Notes: a model not told the origin generated them from the sequence alone. Shown: positions 36,982-49,841, numbered from the stretch's first letter. The stretch is DNA of 64,000 nucleotides from Botrytis cinerea B05.10 (GCF_000143535.2 NC_037323.1:62001-126000), one strand, 5' to 3'. Numbers and translations: made by a program.

Positions 36982-38547
36982 TCAAGACGTCGGACTCGTT
37001 ACGTCGCCTCCTTCTCTTCCGGGCTGTTGCTTCTTGAATCTTTCTCTAACCCTTTCGTAAATGGGAACTTTGGGTTCTTGAATCTCATAAAGTGGTTTAT
37101 GCTCCTCGAAGATATCGTGTAAATCATCGTAATCAACATGGACGAAAGCTCTTTCGACATCCGCCAAACCTATCTTGTTAGCATTTTCTGAAAGTTATTT
37201 AACACAGTACATTAAACATACCCTCAAGCTTCCTTTGCAAAGTTTGGGAAACATCATGTGTGACTTTCAGTGTTTCTTCCTGTCTCATAATAATGTCGAC
37301 TTCGACATAGTATTTTTCACCGGCAGAATACGCTCTCGCCTATATCAGAGGTTAGCCATAGCCAAAGGGCAAGAGAAAAGTTGAACCCTTACAGTATCGA
37401 TCTTTAGAATTCTGGGGTCATGAGTAAGTGCAACGTATACGAGCTTGTTCAAAAACTCTCGTGGGGCACTCTTTCCGACCAGAAGCCACATATGTTCGAA
37501 AGCAGTTGATGCCCATGAAAATAGGATCAAACATGCAATAGCAATGGCACCAGCAGGATCCAAGAACCAAACTTTTGCATACTTGGTACCCACGATGGAC
37601 ATAATCAAGCCAAAAGCGTTAACCACAATGTCGTTTCGGTGATCTAACATGAAGATTGCACATGTTGGATATCGGCGTAAGGTAAAACAGTATACGAATA
37701 GAACAGCCTTGGAAAAGATAGCGACACCGACGCACACTAGAGGAATCGGTTTGAGCGTTTCATTTTCCCTTGGACCATCTGCCAAACTTCGAGAGGATTC
37801 GATGATCAATTCCACGGAAACGGTAGTCATAAGTGCACAAAAGAGAATAATTCCAACAGTTTCAACTCGCTTACGACCCTAAGAGAATTGTGAGATGAGA
37901 ATAACTTTTAAACGATTAGAACAAATTACGCACGACAGGAAATTTTGTGATGTTAGGTTTGGCGGCTATTCGTGAAGTAACCAACATCACGATAGAACTA
38001 ACCAAGTCCATCTGTATATGACATTAGTCTTCATCCATAGCACATAATCAACCTGGAAACTTACGAAAGCATCTGCAGCGGTGGCGAAAAGTGCTAGACT
38101 TCCAGTTGAGACAGCGGCAAAGACTTGGATGATGAACAAACAAAAGTTGACGGTAGAACTAGCATAGATAGCGAATTTAATCTTTCCACCATTTTGAATT
38201 CCATCCTCAACCTCCGCGGCTTCCTCATTACTGCTCCCTAGGTATGCATCGATCAGAGCATTTTGTCTATCGTAGAAATTCTTGATCTTTCTAACTTTCC
38301 GTGTTCGTTTTTGATCAGGATGTTGTGTGCGAAGTGTAGCAATGCTTATGTCGCCTTTCTTGGAACCGAGGAGAGAGTATGGATCGGCATTGTATGCGGT
38401 GTCGACGCTATCGTAAGACATGATAGGTGTAATGTTTGGCATAGGAGACGTAGGAATTGTAGGAGTGGGAGAGAGCCCCGCAGAAGGAGTAGTCATTGCA
38501 TCAAGATTCTTGTCGTTGACAGTGTTGGTATTAGTAGGAGCTGCCAT
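36982..38547 (-). CDS. Cation diffusion facilitator, manganese-type
   Basis: Five exons: 38547-38065, 38011-37934, 37878-37393, 37339-37222 and 37187-36982, giving 456 residues. CDF proteins export divalent metal from the cytosol into organelles or out of the cell in exchange for protons. After a 120-residue Ser/Thr/Pro-rich cytosolic N-terminus come six helices. The metal site reads D159-A-F-M-D163 in helix 2 (split by an intron) and D266-H-R-N-D270 in helix 5. DxxxD in both helices is the signature of the Mn-transporting CDF group, unlike the HxxxD of zinc carriers. No His-rich loop is present, which also argues against a zinc carrier. The C-terminal cytosolic domain (YYVEVDIIMRQEETL ... 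FVHVDYDDLHDIFEEHKPLYE) is complete. All junctions keep phase. Confidence 0.92.
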
Positions 38548-40829
38548 CTGCGAATGAGTGTAAGCCAGCTATCTGTCTCATGTTCCCATCTCCAGTTACC
38601 CTTATCGGAAGATTTCTGCCCACGAGACTTGATACCTTCTCGCGATAGACGAAAAAACCCCTGTGGTATTTTTTGGTAAGCCCCGACGTGTAGCTAGGTA
38701 AGGGAAGATATTGTTCTTGTCCTAGCTGTTGGCAACGGCCCAAAACTCTCGAATTCAAGGCGAAGTGAGACGTTGAGAAGATGAAGACGATTGGAGAAAT
38801 ACCACCAAATGAAGGCGAATCTTCGACGGTGAATGGGCAGGGCTTTATTGAACCCTCATTCTAGCCGCTCAAATAGAATCGGGCACGCATCGGGATATGC
38901 ATTATGGTTATCATGGCCATGGATTATCATGTACACAGTACGAGTAGCGTTCAAGTACAACATGGGGCAGGGCCGAGACAATTGGTTCTCTGGTGCTAAT
39001 CAATGATTGCCGCCAAAATAATTGTGCAAGGGGATCTAATCGCCAAGCCACATTTAACAAGGCGCCATGATGAGGTCGTGCCTAATTGTGCATCGCTCAT
39101 TGGCTCACGAACTACCTGAGTTACTCGATCTGGATTAAATTGGATGAAAATCCCACACCGCTTTTCATGACCATCAGATAAGATGGGAGATCAGCACTTT
39201 ATGAAATAGTTATGAAAGGATTGTGCAACACACATTCATTTTTAGTCTCGGCAGAACTCTTCCCACCATGCACGGCCTCCCCATATAATAAATCGCCGTG
39301 ATTAACCTTATAATGAGTTCACATAACTGTAAACTTTTTACATAGAGTTTTGAGGACGATTTGCATGGGCTTTGGACCACAACACGGCTAATTGAGCATT
39401 GCATCTAGATCGCACCGTCTGCCTACTACCTACTTGCTACTGGGTAGAGTTGGAATGGTTTACAATTGCATTTACATGTATGGGCAGATGAAACTGCAAA
39501 GACGATGACGACAACAACAGCAATGACGACAGAGAGGGGCAATCGCTTCTCTCTCCTATACCAGTTCAAGATCTGCAAAAGAAGCACATTTGTATCCAGC
39601 CGAACAATCAGTTTGACGTCTCATCCTCTGGAACGAATGGCCTCAATCTGATTTGATACTCCGGGTCGGGTCGAACTGCCTTCACATCTTCTCGGGAGAA
39701 GCAATAGAAGTAGCATCTTTTTAGACGACAATTGCCCAACTTCACCTACCTACCTAGGCAGTCTTCTCACTAGCTATATCGCACCGTCATGTCATTTGGA
39801 TGAGCGGTCATAGCTTGGTGCTATTTTTATCCTCTCGCATGCTTCACATTTACGTTTGAAGAATATGACATTTTAAGAATATCCACAGAGATACCCCAGA
39901 TATTGTTTCAACTCCCGAAATTCGGCTGTACTTGTCATCTAGTAGCTTGTGTGCGCTTTTCATACTCCGTGCGTCTCATGATCTCTAGGCTGATCGTTAC
40001 GACTTTCCTTGTCTTGTTTGACGAAGACGCTCTCAACTCTAATTGTGCATTTGGAGCTAGATTACAATCAACTATAAAAACCTTTCATCATGTTGGTTAG
40101 ACGATTTTGGACTTCTATTTAATGCGCTAGTAGCGCATGAAAGTACAAGCTACGAAATGCTGGTGGTTTGGGGTTCTTAGCACGAGCTTTTATCGTGAGC
40201 TGCTTCGCGGCGACATGATCTAACTCTCCATGTGCGACCTGAGTTTCGTCATTTTGCAGACGCCGCATTGATCGATGCATCAGCCCTGTTGTTGGGAATC
40301 TAACAACGCATAATCATCTATATCCTGAAGTAGCCTGCTGCACTATGAATCATCTCAATCTTTCTAAGCACGGCCCTGATTTCTTGATCTATCATGGGTT
40401 CCATCCTGCCTTGGATGGAAGATAGAAGGAGAATACGCCTCGTTCTATTAGTACAAAGTTGAAAGCCAAGCCGCTCCAGGGGACCTTGCGAATTAAAGCC
40501 AAGTCTATAGCCGTGTGTTCCTGCTCAGCCAGAACGCCTTGATGTGACTCTTGTGATTTCCAAGAAAGGTCATCATGTACTCTCATCAAAACACTTCCAG
40601 CCCTTTGCACACATATGCAGACTAGCATTTCCACTCAACCTCTTCAGAATCATATATTTCAACTATATGTTTCCGCCATTCACACATTCAATTCATGACT
40701 TTCGTATATTTGAATTTGTTTCCACACCATTCGTGGTGCATGGAGACATAATTCATTACACTACCACTTCATTATACCACTTTCAATTTTTCTCCCCCAA
40801 TCCAACCGTTCTCTTCAACAACCCCGATA
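38548..40829. other. Gene-poor stretch between CDF and MFS genes
   Basis: About 2.3 kb. It contains the CDF promoter at the left and the 3' region of the MFS gene at the right, with only short frames in between. A GACGACA-type patch near 39503-39535 is weakly repetitive. No gene is supported. Confidence 0.5.
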
Positions 40830-42748
40830 TCAATACTTAAATCTAAAGTCAAGTCTCTTGTTACCATCTTTCTCTCTCGCCGCACTATCATTTTGATATT
40901 CTGCCTTCTCTTCAAGGGTCATTTGATCCCAAACTTTTTCCTTTCTTTTATTCAACACAATCAGGTATTGTCTTTGCACCGCAAATGTCACAAGTGACAA
41001 CGCACAAATGGAAATAAGAACCTTATTTCCTTGCTTGTAATATGGTGCATCATATTTGCGATAGATTTGAGAACCGATCAAGGATCCAATCTGTACGATA
41101 ACGTTGTAAGTCGCTGCTGTAATAGCGCGCTTCTTGACGTCAAATGTATTTTCTGAAATCCAAGCGGAGACAATGGGATGGAAATAGGGGTCTGATTCGA
41201 AGTTAGTTGCTGGGGACATAGCAATCGTATTCAAGCACTTACATCCAGAAATCAATGTCACCAAAGACCATCTACCCCACTCTCTTCCACCGTCAGGGAT
41301 CGTCAAGAGTGCCGTGAGTAACGGCAATATCCAAAATTCTCCGAAAATACAGTGAAACGTTCGTTCGTCAAAAAAGTCACTACTGTATGCAAGTGAAAGC
41401 ATAGTGACTATTTGTATGGCAGCAGATGGAATAGTCAGCATGTTCGAATTGAAGGTGGAATATCCCAAGCGCTTCAATGTGAGTGTAATATAAGATTGAA
41501 CGGGTGTTGCGGGAATATATGCTACCAAGCCGATGAAGTAAAGACCCCACATGGAAGAGTCACCCCATGCCTCACGAATGTCTTTGAATGTGGCCGGTTC
41601 TCTCAATGCTGTAAGCCCTTTTGCTGGATCATCCCGAAGAATTCGCTATCTAGTTAGCATCGAAGTAATCTGCTGGAATTTAGAACTTACATTCACCATA
41701 ATTACTTCTTCCCGCTCTGTATACCATGAATTGCGGCATAAAACACTGGTGGTCTGCGTTGGCGATTGGGGTAGGTAAAAGAAACTCTGGTTTTTTGTTA
41801 GTTCGGTACAGGAGACTGATCAGGGCAGAGCATGACTTACGATAAAACCGATTAAAAAAGTAAATAGTCCTTCGATCAGAAACAAATAGAACCATCCTGG
41901 TCTGCCACCTACTCCTCTCATTGTGAGGATACCAGCAGCAAGTAAAGCCGAGATTACTCTCGCGATGTTGAGTGTGGACCAAAAACAAGCGAGACGAACG
42001 GATAGTTCCTTTGACGTGTAAAAATATGTCGCGAAGAGAATTGTACCAGGAATGAAACCACCTTCACAGAGTCCAATGAGGGCACGAGTAATATAGAAAG
42101 ATGTACGATCATGCATCCAAGACTGAGTCCAGGCTGAGGTGGTAGTGTCAGTTATGTCATCTTCTCGATTCATGAGATTTTCAGGTTTGTTTAACTTACA
42201 GACGGTACCCCAAAGCATCATCATGATCGGAAGAATATGTTTGAATCCATAACGCTTGGTCAAGAACTGGACCGGGAATTCAGCTGTCATAAAACACATC
42301 AATTGAATCGTATTTCCCTTCCAAGTTGTGAGTATTTAATTATACCAATACATTGAAAATGGGGGAGCGAAGGGAACTTACATTGTTGTAGTCATCGGTA
42401 GTAAGCTTCAAATCGTTCAGAATACCATCCGCTGTAGCGTTGGATAAATTTCCTCTATCAAGTTGCAATCCGAAGAACTGGATAGAAGGTCAATAATCAG
42501 GGTAACAATCAAAAGAGGAGAATTCTTACCATGACACAAATCCACACCAAAAGATAAAGATCAGTCTTTCGGATCACTTTTCTTTCCTCTGCTTCCGTCC
42601 ATGTAGCAGCTGGATCATATCTATGAGCTCCTTCATATGATTCGTGAGGTGGAAGTGCGTCAGCCAATGCCTCACGGCCAACATTGGTCACAGATATTTG
42701 TGATCCGGTGTCTGAAACCACTTTCCTCGATGTGTCTTTATTCTCCAT
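40830..42748 (-). CDS. MFS anion:cation symporter (Dal5/Soa1-like)
   Basis: Seven exons: 42748-42530, 42477-42382, 42317-42200, 42133-41841, 41786-41691, 41645-41243 and 41191-40830, giving 528 residues and 12 helices. Family marks: FFGLQLDRGNLSNA in helix 1, LWGTVSWTQSWMHDRTSFYITRALIG over the exon 3/4 junction, LCEGGFIPGTILFATYFYTSKE, YLPQSPTQT, WYTEREEVIMVNRILRDDP, and YPYFHPIVSAWISENT. These fit the allantoate-permease (Dal5) group, which carries organic anions, vitamins and, for yeast Soa1, sulfonates and sulfur oxyanions. The gene is divergent from a TauD-family dioxygenase, which favours a sulfonate substrate. An upstream in-frame Met at 42853 would add 35 residues containing a VALVALVAL repeat; the 42748 start is preferred. 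Intron 42134-42199 is 66 bases and free of stops in frame. Confidence 0.9.
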
Positions 42749-43330
42749 ATTGTCGATTGAAAGCAAATCAAGTAGAGCAAGTGCTACAAGTGCTACAAGT
42801 GCTACAATTGTCGATTTTGGCTTGGAGAAAGAAATCAATTGAGCCGAAAACAATCCAATGAGAAGTATCCGGTACCTACCTTAAGTATTTAAACAAGTCC
42901 ATCCCATGGCACTTGATGGACCACGCCCCATTCTTATCCTTGGGACTTTATCACCGCGGACTTTCTGTCAGCAAATTTCACTTCATAACGGAAGGAATTC
43001 CCAGATGCAAATGCAAGATCCGCGGTTCCTTTGCATTTCTGGTTAAATTCGAATGGTGACATATCACGCAATTGGATTTTGACCAGGGTGTGTTTACATA
43101 TTGCGGGGTTCCGACCAACAAGATGCTGTGATGTGATGGCATTCGAATTATTCCGTACCTCGGGAACTTTATTGACACGAAGATAATAAATATGATAATT
43201 ACATGAGGAGATTGGGATTTTGTTCTTTTCTTTACTTTTTTTTCATTCTGCTTTCTAGAAATTCTGTGTACATATTTTTATTTTTAGATCTTCGAAACGT
43301 TCACGCAGAGTGAACAATAACGTAGCTATC
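42749..43330. promoter_or_regulatory. Shared divergent promoter of the MFS and TauD genes
   Basis: 582 bases between two divergent start codons. Two GATA-type motifs lie close together: AGATAA at 43181-43186 and TGATAA at 43193-43198. GATA factors of the AreA type bind such sites in nitrogen control. A GTAGCACTT-type triplet repeat on the MFS side (about 42770-42805) is probably in that gene's leader. Co-regulation is inference from layout. Confidence 0.45.
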
Positions 43331-44688
43331 ATGCCTTCCGCCGACTTCATCAATGTTACCGCAAAACCAGTTCTGGAAAACGAAGATGAAATTGCTCGTA
43401 CAAGATGTACCAAGCCGTTAGTTAACAATGGTATCTTGGATCAATTTGGTCACTCAGACTTGACACCGGTAATTGGAAGAGTCTTTGACGAAAAGGTTCA
43501 ATTGAAAGAGTTCCTTTCGCCAGATACTTCTGAGGAATTGTTTAAGGATTTGGCGTTCACAAGTAGGTTTAATATGTATTCGTGATGTAGGGAAAATGGT
43601 ATTGATGACATGGGATAGTCTCCGACCGCGGTGTAGTGTTCTTCAAAAATCAAGACATTAATCCTGAGCAAATGAAAGCTGTTATCGAACGTATCTCAAA
43701 AGCGTCTGGAGCTGTAAGTTATTCTCCCCCTCCAAATCATTAGAAAACATATGTCTTCTTCCTTGTCTGCATCAAATGCAGTCTTCCAATCATCTAACAT
43801 TTTGCCCCAGCCTGAATCCTCTACCCTCCACATCCACCCCCTCACCGAACAATCCTCCGAACTGGGCGACCAAGTCTCCGTAATCTCTTCCACAAAGCAA
43901 GCCAAAGGCGGTGGATTAACTCATCAACTCTCCGACGTATCTCGATTTGCCAGTACGGGATGGCATGCCGACATCACATTTGAACGAGTCCCTTCCGATT
44001 ATGCCATGTTGAAAATTCATACCCTGCCTGAAACAGGTGGCGATACTTTATGGGCTTCCGGAAACGAGATTTATGAAAGGCTGAGTCCAAAAATGAAGGA
44101 AATGTTGGAAGGATTGACGGCGACTCATGATGCGAGCTTTTTCCATGATGAAGCAAGGAGACTCGGACAGGATATTAGAGAAGATATGAGAGGGAGCCCG
44201 TTGAATATTGGAAAAGAATTAAGTGCCGTTCATCCAGTTGTTAGGACAAATCGTATGTTGCCCATATCCTTACTGCTCTTACTTCCATTCTCCCTTTCCA
44301 ATCAGCTTGATTCGTCATACATAGTTCAACAACTAACATACAACAGCTGTAACCGGCAAAAAATCTCTTTTCATTAACCAAGGCTTCACACGACGCCTCC
44401 ATCCTCTCACAAAAGATGAATCGGATCTTTTACTTCCATGGTTGAAGAGTTTAGTGCCCTTGAATCACGATGCGCAAGTCAGATGGAAGTGGAGTAAGAA
44501 CGATGTCGCGATTTGGGATAACAGGAGTAATTGGCATTGTGCCACTTATGATTAGTAAGTTGTTCCTTTCTTGGTTCGGTGCGATTAGAGATCGATATAA
44601 ATAGATGCAAACTAACGTTTGATGATTTAGTGCCGAGGCGAGAGCAGGTGATAGAGTGTGTAGTTTGGGAGAGAAGCCTTATTTGTAA
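43331..44688 (+). CDS. TauD-family Fe(II)/2-oxoglutarate dioxygenase (sulfonate type)
   Basis: Five exons: 43331-43562, 43619-43713, 43811-44252, 44347-44554 and 44631-44688, giving 344 residues. Enzymes of this type hydroxylate sulfonates such as taurine with O2 and 2-oxoglutarate, releasing sulfite, in the cytosol. The core begins ISDRGVVFFKNQD. The iron triad reads H161-x-D163 in GWHADITFE and H320 in DNRSNWHCATYDY. R330 or R334 in the following AEARAGDRV is the likely 2-oxoglutarate carboxylate anchor. PETGGDTLWAS and INQGFTRRLHPL are typical of the fungal Jlp1-like branch. The last exon gives only 18 residues plus the stop (ending SLGEKPYL). All active-site residues are intact. Divergent partner: a Dal5/Soa1-like transporter. 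Confidence 0.92.
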
Positions 44689-46890
44689 GAAGATGGGTAT
44701 GGAAGAGGAAGCTGGAAAATGGAATTGAATAATTGAGATGGAAAGATATAAATGGGTAAATGGGTCTAGGACTCGAGGTATTTAGATGTCGGTTGTTATT
44801 GGCTCTCCTTACTCGTTAGCTCGATCGTGGATCAAGAGTTCAAATCGCCCAATGAATATCCTATCAGTTACACCAGCTAGCAAAATGAGATACTAAATTA
44901 ATCAATTTCAGCTCCCGATCAATTTATCTCCAGACTATTAGCACACGGGAGTTTCCGGTATGTAAGGACTCTCGTCTTTAATCGTCTTCTATAACTTTCA
45001 TTCTCTGAAGTCATGCAAATGGATGGTCCTTTTCCTTGAGCGACAATAATACATCAATTTTTACTATCAGTAGTCTCCTATTGCGTAATATTGTCACTTT
45101 CGACAACTTACGCACATCATCTATCTGGACTCTAACCTGTCTGTGTACCCTTCTACATTTCCCTTCCCCGATCTCACAAAACAAACACGCGAGGAGAGAT
45201 CTCTATAATTCGCCCTATCCTTCGTATGTATAGGAAACAAGATCTTGGTCTTTCCCAATTTATAATGGAGAACTCAGTGTCAAGCCATTTTGGTTGAGTT
45301 ACGACTGAGACTGGCTTGAATCTCTTGTAGTTAGTCGATAGAAGATATTCGCTACTGCAGCAGGATATTCTTTTTAGCTCTGATCGAAGTGAGAGATTTA
45401 GTGTACATACATAGGTATCATTGTCTTTACAAATATCATATCTTTTTCCCTCGTTTTTCTTTCTTCAATTGTATGTATATATCTAGAGAGCTTTGGCCCT
45501 AAAACCTGGCTGGCTTTGCGGAGAAAGTGGCACAGAATAGAATTACCACAGGGCTTTATGGTCCATGAATGCTGTATCTTCGCTCACTACCAAGTCATGA
45601 AACAAAAAAGCGCTCGGCTTATTCTTGAAGGATATCACTGTCACTAAATTGCACCACTGTCGCCTCATCTCATCTCACCTCACCTCACCACTCGCCGTCA
45701 TCATGCGAAGCATCACTGTCATCTGCCCGTAAATCTTTTTTTTTAAAAAAAAATCACCAAACGAAAACCCAATAAGCATTTCCAAATCATCTCAAAACCA
45801 CCATCAATCCGTACCCAAATGATCCCGACCCTCAGAATACCAACACAGGACCAGCATGCTCGAGCACAACTACATTCATCATTAGCAATAGCAGTAAATA
45901 CAAAACCTCATCAGTAATCTAGATCCCTACTATCACTTCAACCCCATTCCCATTCCCCTCACCACTAGCAAACAAATCCCGCAACTCCAACCTCCAGTAG
46001 TAAGTAGCATTAATCATAAATTCCATAAACTCCAATATCCCATTCCCCCCCACGACAGAGTTTCTATCTACATAGGTAGTGATGCGCTATACTGTTAATG
46101 TTGATTACGAATAGATATGTTCTGTGTGAGATGATAACTTGGCGTGGATTCATTATATACATACAACCTGCTCGGTCCAAAGTGGCTCTATCTTCTATCT
46201 CTGATTCCTCATTCCTCATTCAACCCCATGGGATGACATCCAAGGCGTTCGCTTATTCACCAGCCTTCGCCCCCCTTTCTCTCCTCTAGTATTCATTCCG
46301 TGCTCTCCACCACGACATATTCACCACTCGTCCTCTCATCATTGTGTTCTCTCAAAAAATATATTGTTGCACGTCGCAAAACAAAAATGTCCAGCAGCTA
46401 CAAATTACCCAGTTTTTTAATCTCAAGTGTACCTACTTTCTTTGCTCTTATTTCGGTCCCCATCTTAAACCAGGAATTAAGTTTCCAGCTACAACCCCAT
46501 CTATTACACGACCTCTAAACTCGATGATTTCTCTACTTTGCGCCTCCTCGTATAGCTTTCTTAATGAGTATCACATCGTAATAGTTGTCATCTCAGTCCT
46601 TATCATCTCAAACAAAAATCTAATGATGGTATTGTCTTTTTTCATTTATACATGCTCCTTTGTATCTATGACACCAAACATTTACCCCAAGATGCGGGCA
46701 GTCAACAATCGCCATATAGCGCCTTTTACCAGCTAGCAATTCATTTAACCATCGCAATGCCGGAAATTTCAACAGAAGTGATCCCGAAGCACTCCATTTC
46801 ATTTAACCCTCTGCCACCCAGCCCAAGCGCCTATGATTAACCAAAAGCTTTCCCATAGAAAGGATAGAAGATTTATCTCCAAACTCAACC
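44689..46890. other. Gene-poor stretch, convergent 3' regions
   Basis: About 2.2 kb between the TauD stop and the Mbp1 stop. It contains a CTCAT/CTCAC pentamer run at about 45665-45690 and a T/A homopolymer junction near 45737-45752. Short frames up to 130 codons show no protein character. No tRNA-like fold was found. Confidence 0.5.
45665..45690. repeat. CTCAT/CTCAC pentamer repeat
   Basis: About five tandem pentamers that change from CTCAT to CTCAC along the run. Confidence 0.75.
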
Positions 46891-49164
46891 CTACAATTCA
46901 TCCCCCATCTCTCTCTCCAACCCAACTCCGCCCCTTTCTTCCTCTAGATTGGCGATTAACGCATCCAGACCCTCGTCACTAAGTCCACCTTCTCCCTCAT
47001 CCACCCCCAAATCTCTAACAATAACCCTCTTATAAAGTTCTCCCTCATCCCCACCACCTGCAACGCCAAGCGCTCCAATATATTCCCCTACCAAAGCCTT
47101 TCTCCTCTCAATTTCCTCTTGAAGATGTTGAGCTACCATGATCTTCTCATTTTCACTTTCCTCCAAATCTGCACTTCCATTAACCTGGCCTCCTCCATGG
47201 CCATTTATCTTTGACCCTTCATGTTGCGTGCGGGAAAGGAGGAGGAGTTGTTGTTGTCGTTCTACTAGACTCTGAACTCTTTCCTGTAAACCGACTAGAT
47301 GTGCTTTTGCGGCGATAGAATTTTCTTCACCCTCCTCTTCTTCCGCCAATTGTCTAGCTTGCTCCCTAACCCCCGCTAGTTCCATTTTCACCCCTTCTAG
47401 AATCCTCTTGCTATCTGCCTCTGCATTTTCTTTCTCTGCCAATTCCTCATCAAAGCTACAAGCTAATGCATGTAACCTCTCCAGTAAAATCGGTTCTGCA
47501 TTATTTTTAAGAGTCATTGCTGCTTCTGAAATATGGGCAACCCCTCGAGGATTTTCCTGTTCAAGATCATCATAGTGGGAAATATGGCGTGCCGAGTCTG
47601 GCGCAAAAGGCGAAGAAGACGCGGCTTGTTGATGTCTTTCTGATCTACGAGAGGCATTTAGGTCTTGAATTATTTCTTCGGCCGTTTCGCCCATATCATT
47701 GAGAATATCTGTTGACGCACCACGACCCATCAAGGCTCGCACACATTTGCGGGCTTTATTTTTGGCCGCGATATGAATAGCTGTGTTTCCATTGATATCT
47801 CGAGCATCTAGTAATCTCTGAACCTCATCTGGATGATAGATTTCAATAAATTTTTCTAAAAGAACATCCAGATAGTATTGAGCGCATCTGAACTTTTGCT
47901 TCATGTTAGTGGTCGCCGCTGCATGATGAAGAACTGTGGCTCCACATGAATCTACTTCATTGGCAGTACCAATCAATTCTTTAACAATCAGAGGAAAGTT
48001 CTGTTTGTCATAAGAATTTGTGAAAAGTACAGATCTAATGAGTGGAGTTTCTTGACGACTGTTCCGACAAGTTGTATTTGCACCAAATCTCTTTAGTTGT
48101 TTTAATATATCCACATCACCTATTGACGCGGCCCAATGTAAGCCCGTATGACCGTCTGTGTCGATAATGAAGTTGGGCTCGAAATTTATTGGTGGTTCGG
48201 GTCTTCTGTCAATCGAGTTCGCATCGGTAGGAGGTGCCATAAAATAATCCAGGAGTTCATCAGCCCACATAAGATGAGCTTGTGCTCGAACATCTACTGG
48301 ATCATCTTCATGAAAATCATCTCTTTCACCTCTTTTGCGCTTTCGATGTCCAGTAGGTGGTTGAGATATGTCGAATCGATCATCTTCTGCCATATATGAA
48401 GCGGAAGCGACTGTAACATCATCTGGCACACTTTCATCGTCATTTAACTGAGTGCTAATGTTATCGTAATTTTCTTCGACTTGACGGGTGACCGCAGCTT
48501 GTTGAATAGGTACCGGTTCTGTGCTGTTAGACCAATTTACCAAAACTCAAACCAGGAAACTCACTCGCTCCCCACTTCGGCACCGCTGGTTTCTTGACCT
48601 TTGGCTTATTTGTAGCATGTTTTGGTGCTGGAGGTGGACTAAATTCGCCAGGTGTATATTCGAAGATCGCCCGAAGTTTTTCATAGATATTGTTTCTTTG
48701 TGCCAAAGATTGACCTTTATCAAGAGGAACCCAGGTACCTATATGGTTTTAGTCTTGCCAAATCCCTACGTTTCTGAAGCATGCCAACCTTGATATTTCC
48801 CATATCCACCTTGAATTTTCTCATGTTCTTCTTTCTGAACCTCTCTCTCAAGAATTCTTGTTCTAGCAGGTTTATCGAATCCAGCAGCTTTTAATATATG
48901 TGTGGCATTAATCCAGTCATCTTGTCGTCTTCGCATTACTGTGCAATAGTTAGTTGGTGATATGACGTTTAAAGTTTGAGAGCAGCAATTGAATTACCAT
49001 GTTCCTTGAGAGCCTCTCCGAACAAATACTCATACACTGGTACCTAACCAAGTCAGCGACAAGAAATAGGTAGACAAAATCTAGCGTATCCAAGTAGGTA
49101 TGCATACATTACTGTACGTAGCAGAATAAATCCCTGGTCCAGATTTGGCTCCAGTATTGACCAT
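46891..49164 (-). CDS. mbp1: APSES transcription factor Mbp1-like (MBF complex)
   Basis: Five exons: 49164-49108, 49043-48998, 48938-48789, 48738-48565 and 48518-46891, giving 684 residues. It is the likely DNA-binding subunit of MBF, which with a Swi6-like partner drives G1/S genes. The APSES domain (about 14-110) is split over exons 1-4: [54 protein letters not shown] and YGKYQGTWVPL, followed by [16 protein letters not shown] basic linker and a [10 protein letters not shown] patch (probable NLS) precede ankyrin repeats (about 255-410: [46 protein letters not shown]). A long Glu/Gln-rich coiled coil (about 460-580) provides dimerisation. The donor GTTGGC in intron 3 is weak, but the family sequence is restored. 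A spurious Met at 48543 lies inside intron 4. Confidence 0.95.
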
Positions 49165-49841
49165 ATTGTCACCTGAAATGGGTCCCTGTCAAACGGAGGG
49201 GTTTGCGAATGTGCGAATAGCAGGTGGATGTTGAGATTGTTGAATACCCGCACCAGGCAAATGTGTAAATGTGGAGAGCGATCGCAATTATGTTGCAAAG
49301 ATTTGCGCTAGATATATTAAGGGCAATTGATCCCGATTTTTGATATGGATGCACAGGATGAGGTTGAGAAATTGGAGCAATCTGAGAAATTGATTGTGGG
49401 AAGACGCGACGATGTTCAGAATGACGCGAAGCGCGTTGATTCTGGACTGATGTCTAGCCGAATGTAGGAATAGATGACGCTGTTTTAACGAGTCTTCAAT
49501 ACCACAAAGAATCTGATACAAGCTATGGATGGGTTGAGACAAAACTGATTTTGAGGAGATAGCACAGGGAATTTGCATAACTAGTAAGGCTTGGTTTTTG
49601 TCTATCGAAGGTTCGAATGTTCTAGAAGGATTCAATACTCTCTACAATTTACCCAACTAACCTTAAGTTATAATATCGACTTGTATAAAATGGATCACAA
49701 GACTGCAATCTTTGATAGCTTCTCAGTACTGAATGGCGGTATGGATATGGACTTTGAATGTGGTTCTTGGCTTCTTGTCTTGTCATCTACGAAAGCAACT
49801 GTATATCTCGACGCGAGTCTAAAAGTAGATCTAATCTATGC
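49165..49841. other. Mbp1 promoter and 3' end of the reductase gene
   Basis: 677 bases between two genes of the same (minus) strand. Only short frames are seen. An ACGCGACG stretch near 49404 contains ACGCG, the core of an MBF-type (MCB) site, about 240 bases upstream of the mbp1 start; one site alone is weak evidence for autoregulation. Confidence 0.45.

Noticed and set aside
44813..44850. tRNA-like signals (TAGCTCGATCG and GTTCAAATC)
   Set aside because: The A-box-like and B-box-like words are only about a dozen bases apart, and no acceptor stem or anticodon arm can be folded.
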